Below are positions 1 through 8,021 of a DNA stretch of 64,000 bases, piece after piece. Each line of letters begins with the position of its first letter. Positions within the stretch are counted from its first letter, which is position 1. Origin of the DNA: Ardenticatenaceae bacterium (GTDB lineage: Bacteria; Chloroflexota; Anaerolineae; Promineifilales; Promineifilaceae); the NCBI GenBank assembly GCA_020634245.1, contig JACKCC010000010.1, forward strand, positions 248,001 to 312,000, in the 5' to 3' direction. The notes beneath the pieces are model-generated. The model was not told the origin of the DNA, ran no database searches, and saw nothing but the letters and a program-made list of their open reading frames with translations. The position numbers and the translations under genes were made by a program.

Positions 1-587
1 TGGTGTTGATGGACGTCCAGTTGGCCGGGGCGATGAATGGGATTGAAACGGCCGTTGCCATCCGCCGTGAATTCCCCCGTTTGCCGGTCGTCTTCTACTC
101 TATCCAGGACGACGACGCCTACTACCGCGCCTTCCGCCGCGCCGGCATCCTCAGCCACTACGCCTACGTGCGCAAATCCAACTACCTCCTGCCACAGATG
201 ATTTTGCCGCTGTTACGGGATGCGGTGAACGGCCGTTCCTTCATCGACCCCGACATCGAAACCCGCGTCCAGGAAGTACGCCACAAAGACGAGCAGGACC
301 CGATGGCCCTGCTGGAACCCAACGAGCAGGAAGTGGCCCGGATGCTGGCCCAGGGCTTAAGCAACGAGCAAATCGCCGCCCGGATGGGCTTCCGCGACAA
401 GCGCACCATCAGCCGCATTAACGGCCAGATTTACACCGCCTGGGAATTGAACACGACGACGACTGATGAGAAAGTGGCCAGAACGAGAGCGGCGATTATT
501 GTGGGAAACGGCCGTCTCATCACCTGGGACGACGACGGCACACCCCATATCCTCAACGAACGCAACGAATGGATCCAATGGACGTAG
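1..587 (+). CDS. NarL/LuxR-type response regulator, 5' end outside window
   Basis: DNA-binding response regulator whose first part lies upstream of the window; the reading frame is open to the left edge. The visible part begins at the phosphoacceptor strand (Asp in LMDVQL), runs through the switch Ser (VVFYSIQ) and the conserved Lys (YVRKSN) of the receiver domain, and ends in a helix-turn-helix resembling the LuxR/GerE type (LEPNEQEVARMLAQG followed by SNEQIAARMG). It probably takes phosphate from the histidine kinase at 1439-3739, since the two would be adjacent but for the HEPN-like gene between them. The tail after the HTH (about 50 residues ending NEWIQWT) is longer than usual and unassigned. 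The receiver/HTH assignment is firm; targets are unknown. Confidence 0.85.
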   Translation, partial: VLMDVQLAGAMNGIETAVAIRREFPRLPVVFYSIQDDDAYYRAFRRAGILSHYAYVRKSNYLLPQMILPLLRDAVNGRSFIDPDIETRVQEVRHKDEQDPMALLEPNEQEVARMLAQGLSNEQIAARMGFRDKRTISRINGQIYTAWELNTTTTDEKVARTRAAIIVGNGRLITWDDDGTPHILNERNEWIQWT

Positions 588-733
588 GGGCGGGACGATC
601 GGGGCTGATTTTTGCTAAACGAACGGCCGTATCTCCCGATCGTCTCGCCCAAAATTGCGGCCGGGAATGGGCGAGACGGCGCGGAAACAAGACCATTCGT
701 TATTGCCACGGCCATACCGCACCGTCTCGCCCC
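585..733. repeat. Inverted-repeat-rich spacer after the response regulator
   Basis: The spacer holds copies of CGTCTCGCCC at 641-650 and 723-732, with its reverse complement GGGCGAGACG at 669-678, plus a related GGGGCGGGACGATCGGGG at 586-603. These can fold into alternative hairpins. The structure resembles a dispersed intergenic palindromic repeat rather than a clean terminator, because no T-run follows. Confidence 0.5.
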
Positions 734-802
734 TACGGTACGGGTGTAATTTTGTAAACATGAAAATGGCTTACGAGGGGCGCAAGTAAAGGGGTTAATT
801 TC

Positions 803-1432
803 ATGACATATTTAGACGATGACTTTCGAAACTTTTGTGATCGTTGGCTTGAAAAAGCTCAAAACTATGGAGAATATCCCAGAAATATTGGGGATGTTTT
901 TGATAAGTTCTTTACCTTGTTTGTTGTATACAACGCTTTATACGTGAAACTTTCCTCTATTATTGAGTACCGAAGAGAACAAGTTCGAAATACTACAAAC
1001 AGAATTGATAATCCAGCACGGTTAATAAGAAGACCTCTTGTCGACTCAAGGGCTGCCACAGAATATGTAGCACAATACCTGAGAAGTAGATTTATATTAG
1101 ATTCTCTCCAAAATGACGCTTCCAAAAGAGATGCTCTATACCAACTAATTGAAATAGCTCCTGAATTTTATATTCAAATTGATCGCCTAACAGGTAGACC
1201 AGATACTGAGAGAGATAGTCGCCTATTTCAGGATTTAACATCACACAATTCTTCAAGGCAAGTCTCTGCAATTCTAAGAGTCGTTTATAACATCAGAAAC
1301 AACCTATTTCATGGCCGCAAAGAATTCGACTTGGCACAAGAGAGATTGCTATTACCTGTTACAATCATACTTGAAAAGATCGTCGAACTACTCTATGAAA
1401 AATTGAAAAAAGAACCCTTGATTGAGCCTTAA
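803..1432 (+). CDS. HEPN-like AT-rich protein between response regulator and kinase
   Basis: A 209-residue, mostly helical, soluble protein of unknown role. Near the C terminus it has RNNLFHG, which fits the R-x4-6-H motif of HEPN domains, a fold common in RNases of toxin-antitoxin and defence systems. Base composition is strikingly AT-rich compared with both neighbours, and the gene has no ACGGCCGT octamer, so it was probably acquired. It stops 6 bases before the kinase start codon, so kinase translation may now depend on it. HEPN membership rests on one motif and helical character; a plain hypothetical protein with a chance motif is the alternative. No antitoxin-like small gene is adjacent. 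Confidence 0.6.
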   Translation: MTYLDDDFRNFCDRWLEKAQNYGEYPRNIGDVFDKFFTLFVVYNALYVKLSSIIEYRREQVRNTTNRIDNPARLIRRPLVDSRAATEYVAQYLRSRFILDSLQNDASKRDALYQLIEIAPEFYIQIDRLTGRPDTERDSRLFQDLTSHNSSRQVSAILRVVYNIRNNLFHGRKEFDLAQERLLLPVTIILEKIVELLYEKLKKEPLIEP

Positions 1433-1438
1433 AGCCTT

Positions 1439-3739
1439 GTGAGTAACAGCATCCTCCTCAACTGGGCCATCATGGCCGTGTCCTTTTTCAACACGATCCT
1501 CCTGCTCTGGCTGGGCGCAACAGTCCTGCTCAATGCCGAGCGGCGGGATTGGGGCATCGGCCTGGCAACGGGCGGTCTGCTGTTAGGCGGCGCGTTTTTC
1601 GTCAGTCACACGGCCATTTTGGGGCTGTTCATCGGAGGGCATATGGTGTCTGGGTATACGGCCATCATCAGCGAAGGGCTGCTGGTGATCGGCCGTAACA
1701 TGATCTTCTGGTGGACGGTCGGACTCATCCCCGCCATCGTCCTCCCCTTCGCTTGGTACCTCATCATGCTCTGGTACGGTGGCTTCTGGAATAGGGAAGA
1801 CCTCCGCTCCGGCCGGTTTCCAGACCGTGCCATTTCCGGCTCGGTCACAGACCGGCCGGAGCCAAATAAAACTTTGCGCTCTTGGCGTCCTTTGCGGTTA
1901 AACTCCCCCTCCCTTTATGAACGGCAGCGGTATTTGTTTTGGCTGGTGGTTGGTTTGTTGGTCAGTGGGTTGGGGGGATTGGTAATCGGCATCATCTTGC
2001 TGGCCATCCCAACGCAGGCGCTGCTCAATCTGCGCTTGTTCATCCGCTGGTCGATTGCCGGGATACCGTTCATGGCGCTGGCCTACTCTGGCTACGTGGT
2101 TTTGTGCATCGCCCTGTCGCTGGATGCGCTGCGCCGGCCCGGCCCGACCCCACGGGTGATGGGGAATGAGGCGCGGCAACGGGCACGGCCGTATCTCATC
2201 GGTGCATCGTTAGCCTTGTTAGTCGTCAGCCTGCTCGTCACCGGAATCCTGCTCTGGGCCGTCCAGGAAACACGCCACATGATGCTCTACCAGTTCTACG
2301 ACGAAGCCATCGAAGCCCTGAGCTGGTTCGACCTGCTCATTTCCTCCATCATCGGCGTCGTCATCCTGCTGCTGGGTCAGGCCGTCGTCTCCTACGAAGT
2401 GTTCACCGGCAAATCACTGCCCCGGCGCGGCCTGATGCGCCATTGGCGGCGGGCGATCATCCTGGCCATCGGCTACAGCATCCCCGTCGGCTTCAGCATC
2501 GCCATCGCCCTGCGCCCGCTCTACAGTCTACTCCTCACCACTATCCTCATGACCGTCTTCTTCGCCCTCTCCAGTTGGCGCTCCTACGCCGAACGCGAGC
2601 GCTACATCGACAGTTTACGGCCGTTCGTCGCCAGCCAACGCCTCTACGACCAACTCCTCACCCCATCCGCCCCGCCCGATGTGGACATCCACACCCCCTT
2701 CCACGCCCTCTGTACCGATGTGTTGGATGCGACGATGGGCTATTTAACGGCCGTTGGCCCCTTGGCTCCGCTTGTACCATCACTGACATTTGGTGTGGAA
2801 ACAAATCCCAATGTGGCTAATTTAGCAGGGGAATTTATTGAACCGCAGAGGCGCAAAGAACTCGAAGAAAACAAAAAAAACTCTGCGCCCTCCGCGCCTC
2901 TGCGGTTAGTTCCCCTCGAACCGACCCAATACGAAGGCGCGATCTGGGCCATCCCCCTTTGGAGCGAGCGCGGCCTGATTGGCATCTTTCTCCTCGGCCC
3001 CAAGCGCGACGGCGGCCTCTACACCCAGGAAGAAATCGAAATTGCCCGTGTCAGCGGCGAGCGCCTCATCGACACCCAGGCCAGCGCCGAGATGGCCCGG
3101 CGGCTCATGGATTTACAGCGCGAACGCTTGGCCCAAAGCCAGGTCATCGACCAGCGCACCCGCCGCGTCCTCCACGACGACATCCTGCCCTCCATACAAA
3201 CCGCGATGATCGCCCTCAGCGGTAGCGGAGGAGGTAACAGCGACGTCATCGCCAGCCTGACCGACGCCCACCACCAGATTTCTGACCTGCTGCACGAGAT
3301 GCCGACCATCACCGCCCCCGAAGTCGCTCGGCTGGGATTGGTTGCCGCCCTACGCCGCGCTATCGACAACGAACTGGCCCACGCCTTCGACCAAATCACA
3401 TGGCACGTGACACCTGACACAGAAGCACATGCCAAAACCATTCCCACGTTGACCGCCGAAGTAATTTTTTACGCCGCCCGCGAGGCAGTGCGTAATGCGG
3501 CCAAATACGGAAGAGGGGAGGGGGATTTCAACTTGCAAATTCACATCAACTGGCACGATGGGCTGGAAATTATCATTGAGGACAACGGCGTTGGCCTAGG
3601 CACTGTCTCCCCCAACAGCGGTAGCGGTCACGGCTTAGCCCTGCACAGCACAATGATGGCCGTCATCGGTGGCGAACTATCGGTGGAAAGTCTGCCCGGT
3701 CAGTTTACGCGGGTGACACTACGTTATCGTAATCCGTAA
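1439..3739 (+). CDS. Membrane sensor histidine kinase (HisKA_3/NarX type) with GAF-like domain
   Basis: A 766-residue kinase starting at GTG, 6 bases after the preceding stop. The N-terminal part has several hydrophobic membrane segments up to about residue 385. A GAF-like region follows (about 400-555). Then come the dimerisation/phosphoacceptor helix with RVLHDDILPSIQ (His about residue 580) and an HATPase domain with N-box NAAKYG, G1 box EDNGVGLG and G2 box GSGHGLALHS. This is the layout of NarX/DegS-like kinases that pair with LuxR-type regulators such as the one at 1-587. Two stretches encoded by dispersed DNA repeats are inserted in frame (1807-1903 and 2841-2907), the second inside the GAF-like domain. 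No ligand can be predicted. Confidence 0.87.
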   Translation: MSNSILLNWAIMAVSFFNTILLLWLGATVLLNAERRDWGIGLATGGLLLGGAFFVSHTAILGLFIGGHMVSGYTAIISEGLLVIGRNMIFWWTVGLIPAIVLPFAWYLIMLWYGGFWNREDLRSGRFPDRAISGSVTDRPEPNKTLRSWRPLRLNSPSLYERQRYLFWLVVGLLVSGLGGLVIGIILLAIPTQALLNLRLFIRWSIAGIPFMALAYSGYVVLCIALSLDALRRPGPTPRVMGNEARQRARPYLIGASLALLVVSLLVTGILLWAVQETRHMMLYQFYDEAIEALSWFDLLISSIIGVVILLLGQAVVSYEVFTGKSLPRRGLMRHWRRAIILAIGYSIPVGFSIAIALRPLYSLLLTTILMTVFFALSSWRSYAERERYIDSLRPFVASQRLYDQLLTPSAPPDVDIHTPFHALCTDVLDATMGYLTAVGPLAPLVPSLTFGVETNPNVANLAGEFIEPQRRKELEENKKNSAPSAPLRLVPLEPTQYEGAIWAIPLWSERGLIGIFLLGPKRDGGLYTQEEIEIARVSGERLIDTQASAEMARRLMDLQRERLAQSQVIDQRTRRVLHDDILPSIQTAMIALSGSGGGNSDVIASLTDAHHQISDLLHEMPTITAPEVARLGLVAALRRAIDNELAHAFDQITWHVTPDTEAHAKTIPTLTAEVIFYAAREAVRNAAKYGRGEGDFNLQIHINWHDGLEIIIEDNGVGLGTVSPNSGSGHGLALHSTMMAVIGGELSVESLPGQFTRVTLRYRNP
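1807..1903. repeat. Dispersed repeat sequence inside the kinase gene (copy 1)
   Basis: Contains CCGGCCGGTTTCCAGACCG followed by a copy of the TTTGCGCTCTTGGCGTCC-TTTGCGGTTAAA type. Related sequences occur in spacers at about 3768-3790, 30676-30730 and 52403-52430. Here they are read through in frame as part of the kinase (SVTDRPEPNKTLRSWRPLRL), between membrane segments. Confidence 0.55.
2841..2907. repeat. Perfect inverted repeat inside the kinase gene (copy 2)
   Basis: AACCGCAGAGGCGC at 2841-2854 and its exact reverse complement at 2894-2907 flank an A-rich centre. The same element type (AACCGCAGAG...) lies in spacers at about 49627-49660 and 54675-54712. In this gene it is translated as a charged, low-complexity insertion (EPQRRKELEENKKNSAPSAP) in the GAF-like domain. 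Confidence 0.7.
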
Positions 3740-3804
3740 TCCGTATTCCGATGTTTATTTCAGGTGCTGCGGCCGGTCTCCAGACCGAGCCGCCAGGTGA
3801 ATGA

Positions 3805-4302
3805 ATGAAAAAGCTTGGTTTAATAGCTCTGATACTGATGCTTTTTTGTACTGGATGCTCCCAAATACAATCTTACGCCGAAAAAAGAAGCATCCGAGCA
3901 ACACGGCAAGCGGAGCTATATCCCTGGATTTATTATCCAATTAGCGAAGAAAGCAAAGCTGCGTTATGTGAGGTACTAGAATTACCAGATAACGATGGGC
4001 TTTGTTGGGAAGGAATTCCAATATTGCACCAATACGTTGTTGAGAAAATAAAAGATACCTTTCCAGAAAAACACACCTCGTACAGTGAAGTCGAAGCAAA
4101 ATTAGGGGACTTTCCGCACTCCGTTGAGCGAATCCGTCAACCAGATGGAACGCTAATAGTTTCAGGCTATGTATATCGACTTACTGAGTATAAAGGTGCT
4201 TGTATTACCTTTCTAATAAGCCAAGATGACAATGAGATTGTTGAAAAAATCATTTCTTCCGGTTTGGGAAGCGGACCTAGTCCGACAACTTGCGGACCAT
4301 AG
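3805..4302 (+). CDS. Putative lipoprotein of unknown function
   Basis: A 165-residue protein with a short positively charged start (MKKLG), a hydrophobic stretch and a lipobox-like LFCTGC, so it is probably exported and lipid-anchored. The mature part is polar, with four or five cysteines and no domain I recognise. It is AT-richer than the flanking genes and lacks ACGGCCGT, so it may be acquired. It follows the kinase on the same strand, separated by 65 bases holding a dispersed repeat (GGCCGGTCTCCAGACCGAGCC). It is convergent with the hydrolase at 4350-5249. Confidence 0.65.
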   Translation: MKKLGLIALILMLFCTGCSQIQSYAEKRSIRATRQAELYPWIYYPISEESKAALCEVLELPDNDGLCWEGIPILHQYVVEKIKDTFPEKHTSYSEVEAKLGDFPHSVERIRQPDGTLIVSGYVYRLTEYKGACITFLISQDDNEIVEKIISSGLGSGPSPTTCGP

Positions 4303-4349
4303 GTAGAAATTCTCAAGTTTATAGTGAGCAGGTCATAAAAAAATCAGGC

Positions 4350-5249
4350 CTACTGCTCCTCTCGTTTTCGCCAGTAACGCATAATGCCATCCACCGACAT
4401 TTCCAGCGGATTGGCCATCATGTACTTCTGCACACTGGCCGCTGAAAGTCCGGCCGCATCAGCCCGCTCCTGATTCCAGTCCAAAAACGCCGTCACAATT
4501 TCATCGCGCGGCACACCGGCATCCATCCATGCCTTCACAAATTCGGCCGAATCATCCATCAACTGCCACAATTCATCCCAATGAGTTGGTGTGTTAGGCG
4601 TTGGCCCAAAATGTGTGGGGTAAATAGTTTGAACGTCCAAAGTCCGCAGCCGATTAATCGTTGTTTGCCACACTTCCCGCTCAAATTCCGGCGGTGGCGC
4701 AGGCAAACCAACCAGCGGGCTGCCCGGAATCTTGATGCCTGCCGCATCGCCGGTAAAAGCAATATCGCCCAGTCGATAAACGTGATGATGGCGGGCATGC
4801 CCCGGCGTTTCCAGTACCTGAAACGATAGACCGGCCACTTCCACGGTGTCGTTGTCGAAAATCTCGGTCACCTTTTCGGCCGGTGCGGGCAAAATGTCAC
4901 CCCACAGCGTGTCCATTTTGTCGCCGTAGATGCGGGTAGCGCTGGCGATGAGTTTGGCCGGATCGATGAGGTGCTTGGCCCCAAAAGGATGAACGTAAAT
5001 TTGTGCCCCTTGCTGTGCCCACCAACCGACTGACCCGGCATGGTCAAAATGGATATGGGTCACCAAAATGTGTTTGATGTCGGCCGGTTGTAATCCCTGC
5101 TGTGATAAATTTTCCAGCAGGGTAGGGAGGGTTGAACCAGGGCCGGTTTCCACCAGAACGGGTTCATCCGATCCCCAAATCAGGTAAGATGCGATGGATT
5201 CGGGTGTGTTTTGGAAGTTGAGATCAAGGGTTTGTATGTTCATACGCAT
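4350..5249 (-). CDS. Metallo-beta-lactamase-fold hydrolase
   Basis: A 299-residue MBL-fold enzyme. The metal-binding signature HxHxDH is seen in VTHIHFDHAG, with further ligands in TPGHARHH, the Asp of FTGDAAG and the His of YPTHFG, in the correct order and spacing. The family hydrolyses diverse thioesters, lactones and phosphodiesters; nothing here fixes the substrate. The C-terminal helical part (after about residue 220) is typical of the MBL-hydrolase subgroup with a small trailing domain. No signal peptide. The first Met (5249) and a second two codons later are both possible starts. It is transcribed toward the lipoprotein gene. Confidence 0.85.
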   Translation of the reverse strand: MRMNIQTLDLNFQNTPESIASYLIWGSDEPVLVETGPGSTLPTLLENLSQQGLQPADIKHILVTHIHFDHAGSVGWWAQQGAQIYVHPFGAKHLIDPAKLIASATRIYGDKMDTLWGDILPAPAEKVTEIFDNDTVEVAGLSFQVLETPGHARHHHVYRLGDIAFTGDAAGIKIPGSPLVGLPAPPPEFEREVWQTTINRLRTLDVQTIYPTHFGPTPNTPTHWDELWQLMDDSAEFVKAWMDAGVPRDEIVTAFLDWNQERADAAGLSAASVQKYMMANPLEMSVDGIMRYWRKREEQ

Positions 5250-5311
5250 ATGTTAGCATAATTTATTTATCCCTAAAAAGGGGGGACTCTTTTTTCCGGC
5301 TTGATTTAACA

Positions 5312-6616
5312 TTAAAATTTGCCTTGGCTCATGACGTACCACAATTGGTAGCCGGGTGACTGAGCTTGTTGAAGTCCATCGGCACGTTTCCAATAAATCT
5401 GGTTGGCTGACCGATTCAGTGCTTTCGCCGCGAGACGGCCGTTGCCGAAGAAACGCCGGGGTAATGCTCCTTCGATAGGTTCAGGAATCGGTCCCTGAGC
5501 CTGTCGAAGGGACAGTCTGCCCTCAACCTGGTTCTCGCCGTTCCCCGTCATCCCTTTCATAAACAGGTCTGCGAGTTCCTGGTTGATGCGTTTCATTCGG
5601 CCGCGCGGCTGTTTCGCGTGCGGTCCACTGTAATTATTTGGTAACTGCCAGGCCAGATAGATGCGACCTTTACGGCCGTGCCACCCATCCTGGTCCTTTA
5701 ATTGAAAAGATGCCATCCCTTGCTTCCAGCCAATCTTTTCCGACTCAATATCGCTGGCCATCTGGCCGATGGCAAAATTACGCCTGGTCTTCACTTTGGC
5801 GCGTTGTTCATAAAAACGCTGCGTGCGCTGCGGAACGTGGCTGATGCGGGCCAAGGTGTCGCGGGCGATGGGGGCTGCTTTGGCATCTTGTTTGCCTCGG
5901 CTGCTGTGAAAACTGGCATAAAAGTGGGCACGCACTTGCCCAATACCGTTCAACAGAACATTAATCGGCAGGGCAACCGGCTGGAGATGGAGTCGTCTCA
6001 CTCCCAAAGCTGCGGCCACTTTGGCAACAGAGCGCAACCAAATACGGCCGTTCTCCCGCATCCAAAAAACACCCTCCCCCTCATTTAGCAAATTGCGTAG
6101 TTGCCGCCAGCCGCACACCTGTAAATCCGACTTTTTGCCGGTCAACTTTTCTCTGGCCGTCTCGAAGGTCAGCCACCCCCGCCCTACATTATCTATATAG
6201 CCCAAAAGCAGCCAGATACGCCCGGCCGCCGCCAGCTCTTTGCGCAGCATTCCCAATGCCACATCAGGGTATAGTTTGTAAGTGGGCGAAGTTGCGAGGT
6301 TGCGAGTGGGCGAGGTTGCGAGTGGGCGAGTAGACGGATGAGCAAACATACTTTCACCCCTGCCCTCCTGCATCCCTGGACCCTTGCTGCGGAGAACGGC
6401 CGTTACCGCCCCACTATCCCATCCTAAATGTGCCGGCAGTTCACCAATTACGGGATACGGATTACGAATTTCGGGGAAAAGGAAACGGCCGTGTTCATCC
6501 GTTCTGACAGGCAGCCCGGCAGCAATCCGTTCCGCTCGTCGCTTTTCCCGCAAACTCTCCAACTGTTGTTGTGCAACCAACAACGATGAGAAAGCCCCAG
6601 ATACCGGCTTGCCCAC
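5312..6616 (-). CDS. Unrecognised protein carrying in-frame repeat insertions
   Basis: A 434-residue basic protein starting at GTG (6616), with a Shine-Dalgarno-like GAGGGT directly upstream of the start. I do not recognise a family. The basic, Trp/Arg-rich body (for example the HVPQRTQRFYEQRAKVKTRR region) suggests nucleic-acid binding, possibly replication- or element-related. Two stretches derive from dispersed DNA repeats: a tandem repeat read as STRPLATSPTRNLATSPT, and LSLRQAQGPIPEPIEGAL, the product of a palindromic repeat known from many bacteria. Unlike the ATPase gene to its right it contains several ACGGCCGT octamers, so it looks long resident in this genome. Confidence 0.55.
   Translation of the reverse strand: MGKPVSGAFSSLLVAQQQLESLREKRRAERIAAGLPVRTDEHGRFLFPEIRNPYPVIGELPAHLGWDSGAVTAVLRSKGPGMQEGRGESMFAHPSTRPLATSPTRNLATSPTYKLYPDVALGMLRKELAAAGRIWLLLGYIDNVGRGWLTFETAREKLTGKKSDLQVCGWRQLRNLLNEGEGVFWMRENGRIWLRSVAKVAAALGVRRLHLQPVALPINVLLNGIGQVRAHFYASFHSSRGKQDAKAAPIARDTLARISHVPQRTQRFYEQRAKVKTRRNFAIGQMASDIESEKIGWKQGMASFQLKDQDGWHGRKGRIYLAWQLPNNYSGPHAKQPRGRMKRINQELADLFMKGMTGNGENQVEGRLSLRQAQGPIPEPIEGALPRRFFGNGRLAAKALNRSANQIYWKRADGLQQAQSPGYQLWYVMSQGKF
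5465..5515. repeat. SLRQAQGP-type palindromic repeat inside a gene
   Basis: The two arms TCGATAGGTTCAGG and CCTGAGCCTGTCGA form a near-perfect inverted repeat. On the minus strand it is translated in frame as SLRQAQGPIPEPIEGAL within the unknown 434-residue protein. Confidence 0.7.
6281..6330. repeat. Short tandem repeat (AGTGGGCGAGGTTGCG) inside a gene
   Basis: About three copies of AGTGGGCGAGGTTGCG in tandem, one slightly diverged (AGTGGGCGAAGTTGCG). The unit is 16 bases, so copies fall in different frames, yet the gene stays open. It encodes the LATSP-containing stretch of the 434-residue protein. Confidence 0.7.
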
Positions 6617-6676
6617 AGACCCTCAACAATCCAGGCAACAGCACAAAACCAGGCAGTGAAAACATACTGAGAACCA

Positions 6677-6705
6677 TTGACAGTTCTACCTGCCTATGTT
6701 ATGCT
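6677..6705 (+). promoter_or_regulatory. Sigma70-type promoter for a candidate small RNA
   Basis: TTGACA at 6677-6682, a 17-base spacer and TATGCT at 6700-6705. No protein-coding gene starts downstream before the terminator at 6828-6862, which suggests the transcript is a non-coding RNA. Confidence 0.6.
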
Positions 6706-6711
6706 CTTACC

Positions 6712-6862
6712 CAAGCTAGTAAGCTATCTGGGGACACAAAATCCCCCTCCCCATATAAAGGGGCACTGTACTGCAGGTGTTGGCGGCACCAAGACAGCGA
6801 AAACTGATAGCTTGCTTATACTAAATGAGGCCAGGCGTTTTCAGCGCTTGGCCTTTTTCTTT
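6712..6862 (+). ncRNA. Candidate structured small RNA, about 150 nt
   Basis: Between a good promoter and a strong intrinsic terminator lies a compact, foldable sequence. AGTAAGCTATC (6718-6728) pairs with GATAGCTTGCT (6806-6816), closing a domain that holds GGGGA/TCCCC (6730-6746), CCCC/GGGG (6749-6763) and GGTG/CACC (6776-6790) hairpins. This multi-hairpin, stem-closed layout is what a real small RNA looks like. I see no hallmarks of tmRNA, SRP RNA or RNase P. A 6S-like regulatory RNA is one possibility but not shown. No convincing ORF with a ribosome-binding site occurs. Confidence 0.5.
6828..6862 (+). terminator. Rho-independent terminator
   Basis: AGGCCAGGCG (6828-6837) pairs with CGCTTGGCCT (6845-6854), with one G-T pair, followed by a T-rich run. 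It ends the candidate small RNA. Confidence 0.75.
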
Positions 6863-7033
6863 ACAAAACGCAACCGCATAAACAGGAAGCCGTTTGTTGG
6901 ACAGCAGTTTGCAAGTACAAACACAACTACTGCACAGCTCGACTATGCCCATTAACATGGTCACACTTACATAAAACTCGCCTATAAAACAAATCTTGAA
7001 ACAGTCTATCAGAATAAACACCCTATGTCAACC

Positions 7034-7105
7034 AATCTATATGCTATAGATTTCGAAAATAGCCATTCTATTTAACTAATGTGCGGAAAATGTGCTATTC
7101 TATTT
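7034..7105. promoter_or_regulatory. Palindrome and direct repeats upstream of the ATPase gene
   Basis: AATCTATA-TGC-TATAGATT (7034-7052) is a perfect 8-base inverted repeat. It is followed by two near-identical direct repeats, AAAATAGCCATTCTATTT (7056-7073) and AAAATGTGCTATTCTATTT (7087-7105), whose starts are 31 bases apart (three helical turns). The second ends just before the -35 box at 7111. The arrangement looks like operators for autoregulation. Confidence 0.5.
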
Positions 7106-7110
7106 GCTGC

Positions 7111-7139
7111 TTGACAACCAAATAAACCTTTTATACCAT
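7111..7139 (+). promoter_or_regulatory. Putative promoter of the ATPase/AT-hook operon
   Basis: TTGACA at 7111-7116 with a weaker -10, either TACCAT (7134-7139, 17-base spacer) or TATACC (7132-7137, 15). Transcription would begin within a few bases of the ATG at 7146, implying a leaderless or near-leaderless message. It also argues against the upstream GTG at 7092 as a start. Confidence 0.45.
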
Positions 7140-7145
7140 ATTGAT

Positions 7146-8012
7146 ATGAACGAAGATCCGCTTGATTTCAACCATTACACACCCGATTGGGATCGTATAG
7201 GCGTTGTCGTACCGCCCTTTACCATAGAGGCCGATCCGCGTTTTATGTATTTATCGACAGAAACGCGGCGGGCCTTATCCAAAGTAAGCTATATGGTGGA
7301 GGCCGGACAGGGCGCATCCGTCATCGTCGGCGAAATTGGTACAGGCAAAACAACACTGGCCTCGTGGTTTCACAGTCGCTACGATCGTCGCCCTGATTTT
7401 GCCGCTGCTAAAATAGATGAATCGCCCAAAAAAAGCGGCCTTCTACTTCTGCGCCGCATAGCTGCCGAATTCGGTTTGCGTACCCGTCGGGCCACTGAAG
7501 ATCAACTCAATGAATTTCGGGCTTTCCTTGTTGAGCAAAGTGCTAAAGGGATTTTGCCCCTTATCATCATTGATGAAGCGCACGAATTATGTCCGGAACA
7601 ATTCATCGAATTGCGCCGGCTCTTGAATTTTCGTGACCCGCGTGGGGGAAAGGCCTACCAGCTAATCTTGTTGGGGCGCCCGGAGTTGGACATTAATTTG
7701 CGCGAGTCTCCTGATTTCAACGATCGAGTAGCGACCCGTTCCTCACTTGATCCACTCACACCCGATGACACGCGTTCATTAATTGAATACCGCCTTCTGG
7801 CAGCCGGCCGAGATGGCAAACAACCACCTTTGTTCACCGATGATTCTATTTTGCCTATATGGCGCGAAACAAGAGGTTACCCGCGCAGCATTTGTTTGTT
7901 GTGTCTGCATCTTACCCTCGAATTGTTGATGTCCGATCGTGCCCAAATCACCGCTGAATTTGTTCAATTCTTCTTGGAAAATCATCAAGGCTATCGTCAG
8001 GCCGGGGGATAA
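7146..8012 (+). CDS. ExeA/TniB-like AAA ATPase
   Basis: An AAA+ ATPase of the ExeA/TniB/TnsC type. It has Walker A GEIGTGKTT (about residue 60), Walker B LPLIIIDEAH (about residue 145), and the PLTPDDTRSLIEYRL segment typical of this family. Such proteins act as target selectors in Tn7/Tn5053-type transposons, as partners of phage or plasmid functions, or as GspA/ExeA secretion ATPases. I chose ATG 7146 over GTG 7092 because the promoter lies between them. It is followed 9 bases later by an AT-hook-like gene, forming a two-gene operon. No transposase is adjacent, so the element type is unclear. No ACGGCCGT octamers occur, suggesting acquisition. Confidence 0.8.
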   Translation: MNEDPLDFNHYTPDWDRIGVVVPPFTIEADPRFMYLSTETRRALSKVSYMVEAGQGASVIVGEIGTGKTTLASWFHSRYDRRPDFAAAKIDESPKKSGLLLLRRIAAEFGLRTRRATEDQLNEFRAFLVEQSAKGILPLIIIDEAHELCPEQFIELRRLLNFRDPRGGKAYQLILLGRPELDINLRESPDFNDRVATRSSLDPLTPDDTRSLIEYRLLAAGRDGKQPPLFTDDSILPIWRETRGYPRSICLLCLHLTLELLMSDRAQITAEFVQFFLENHQGYRQAGG

Positions 8013-8021
8013 ATTTGCTGC

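Noticed and set aside
7092..7145. Upstream GTG start for the AAA ATPase
   Set aside because: The -35 and -10 boxes fall between it and the ATG at 7146, and the added peptide is not like the family.
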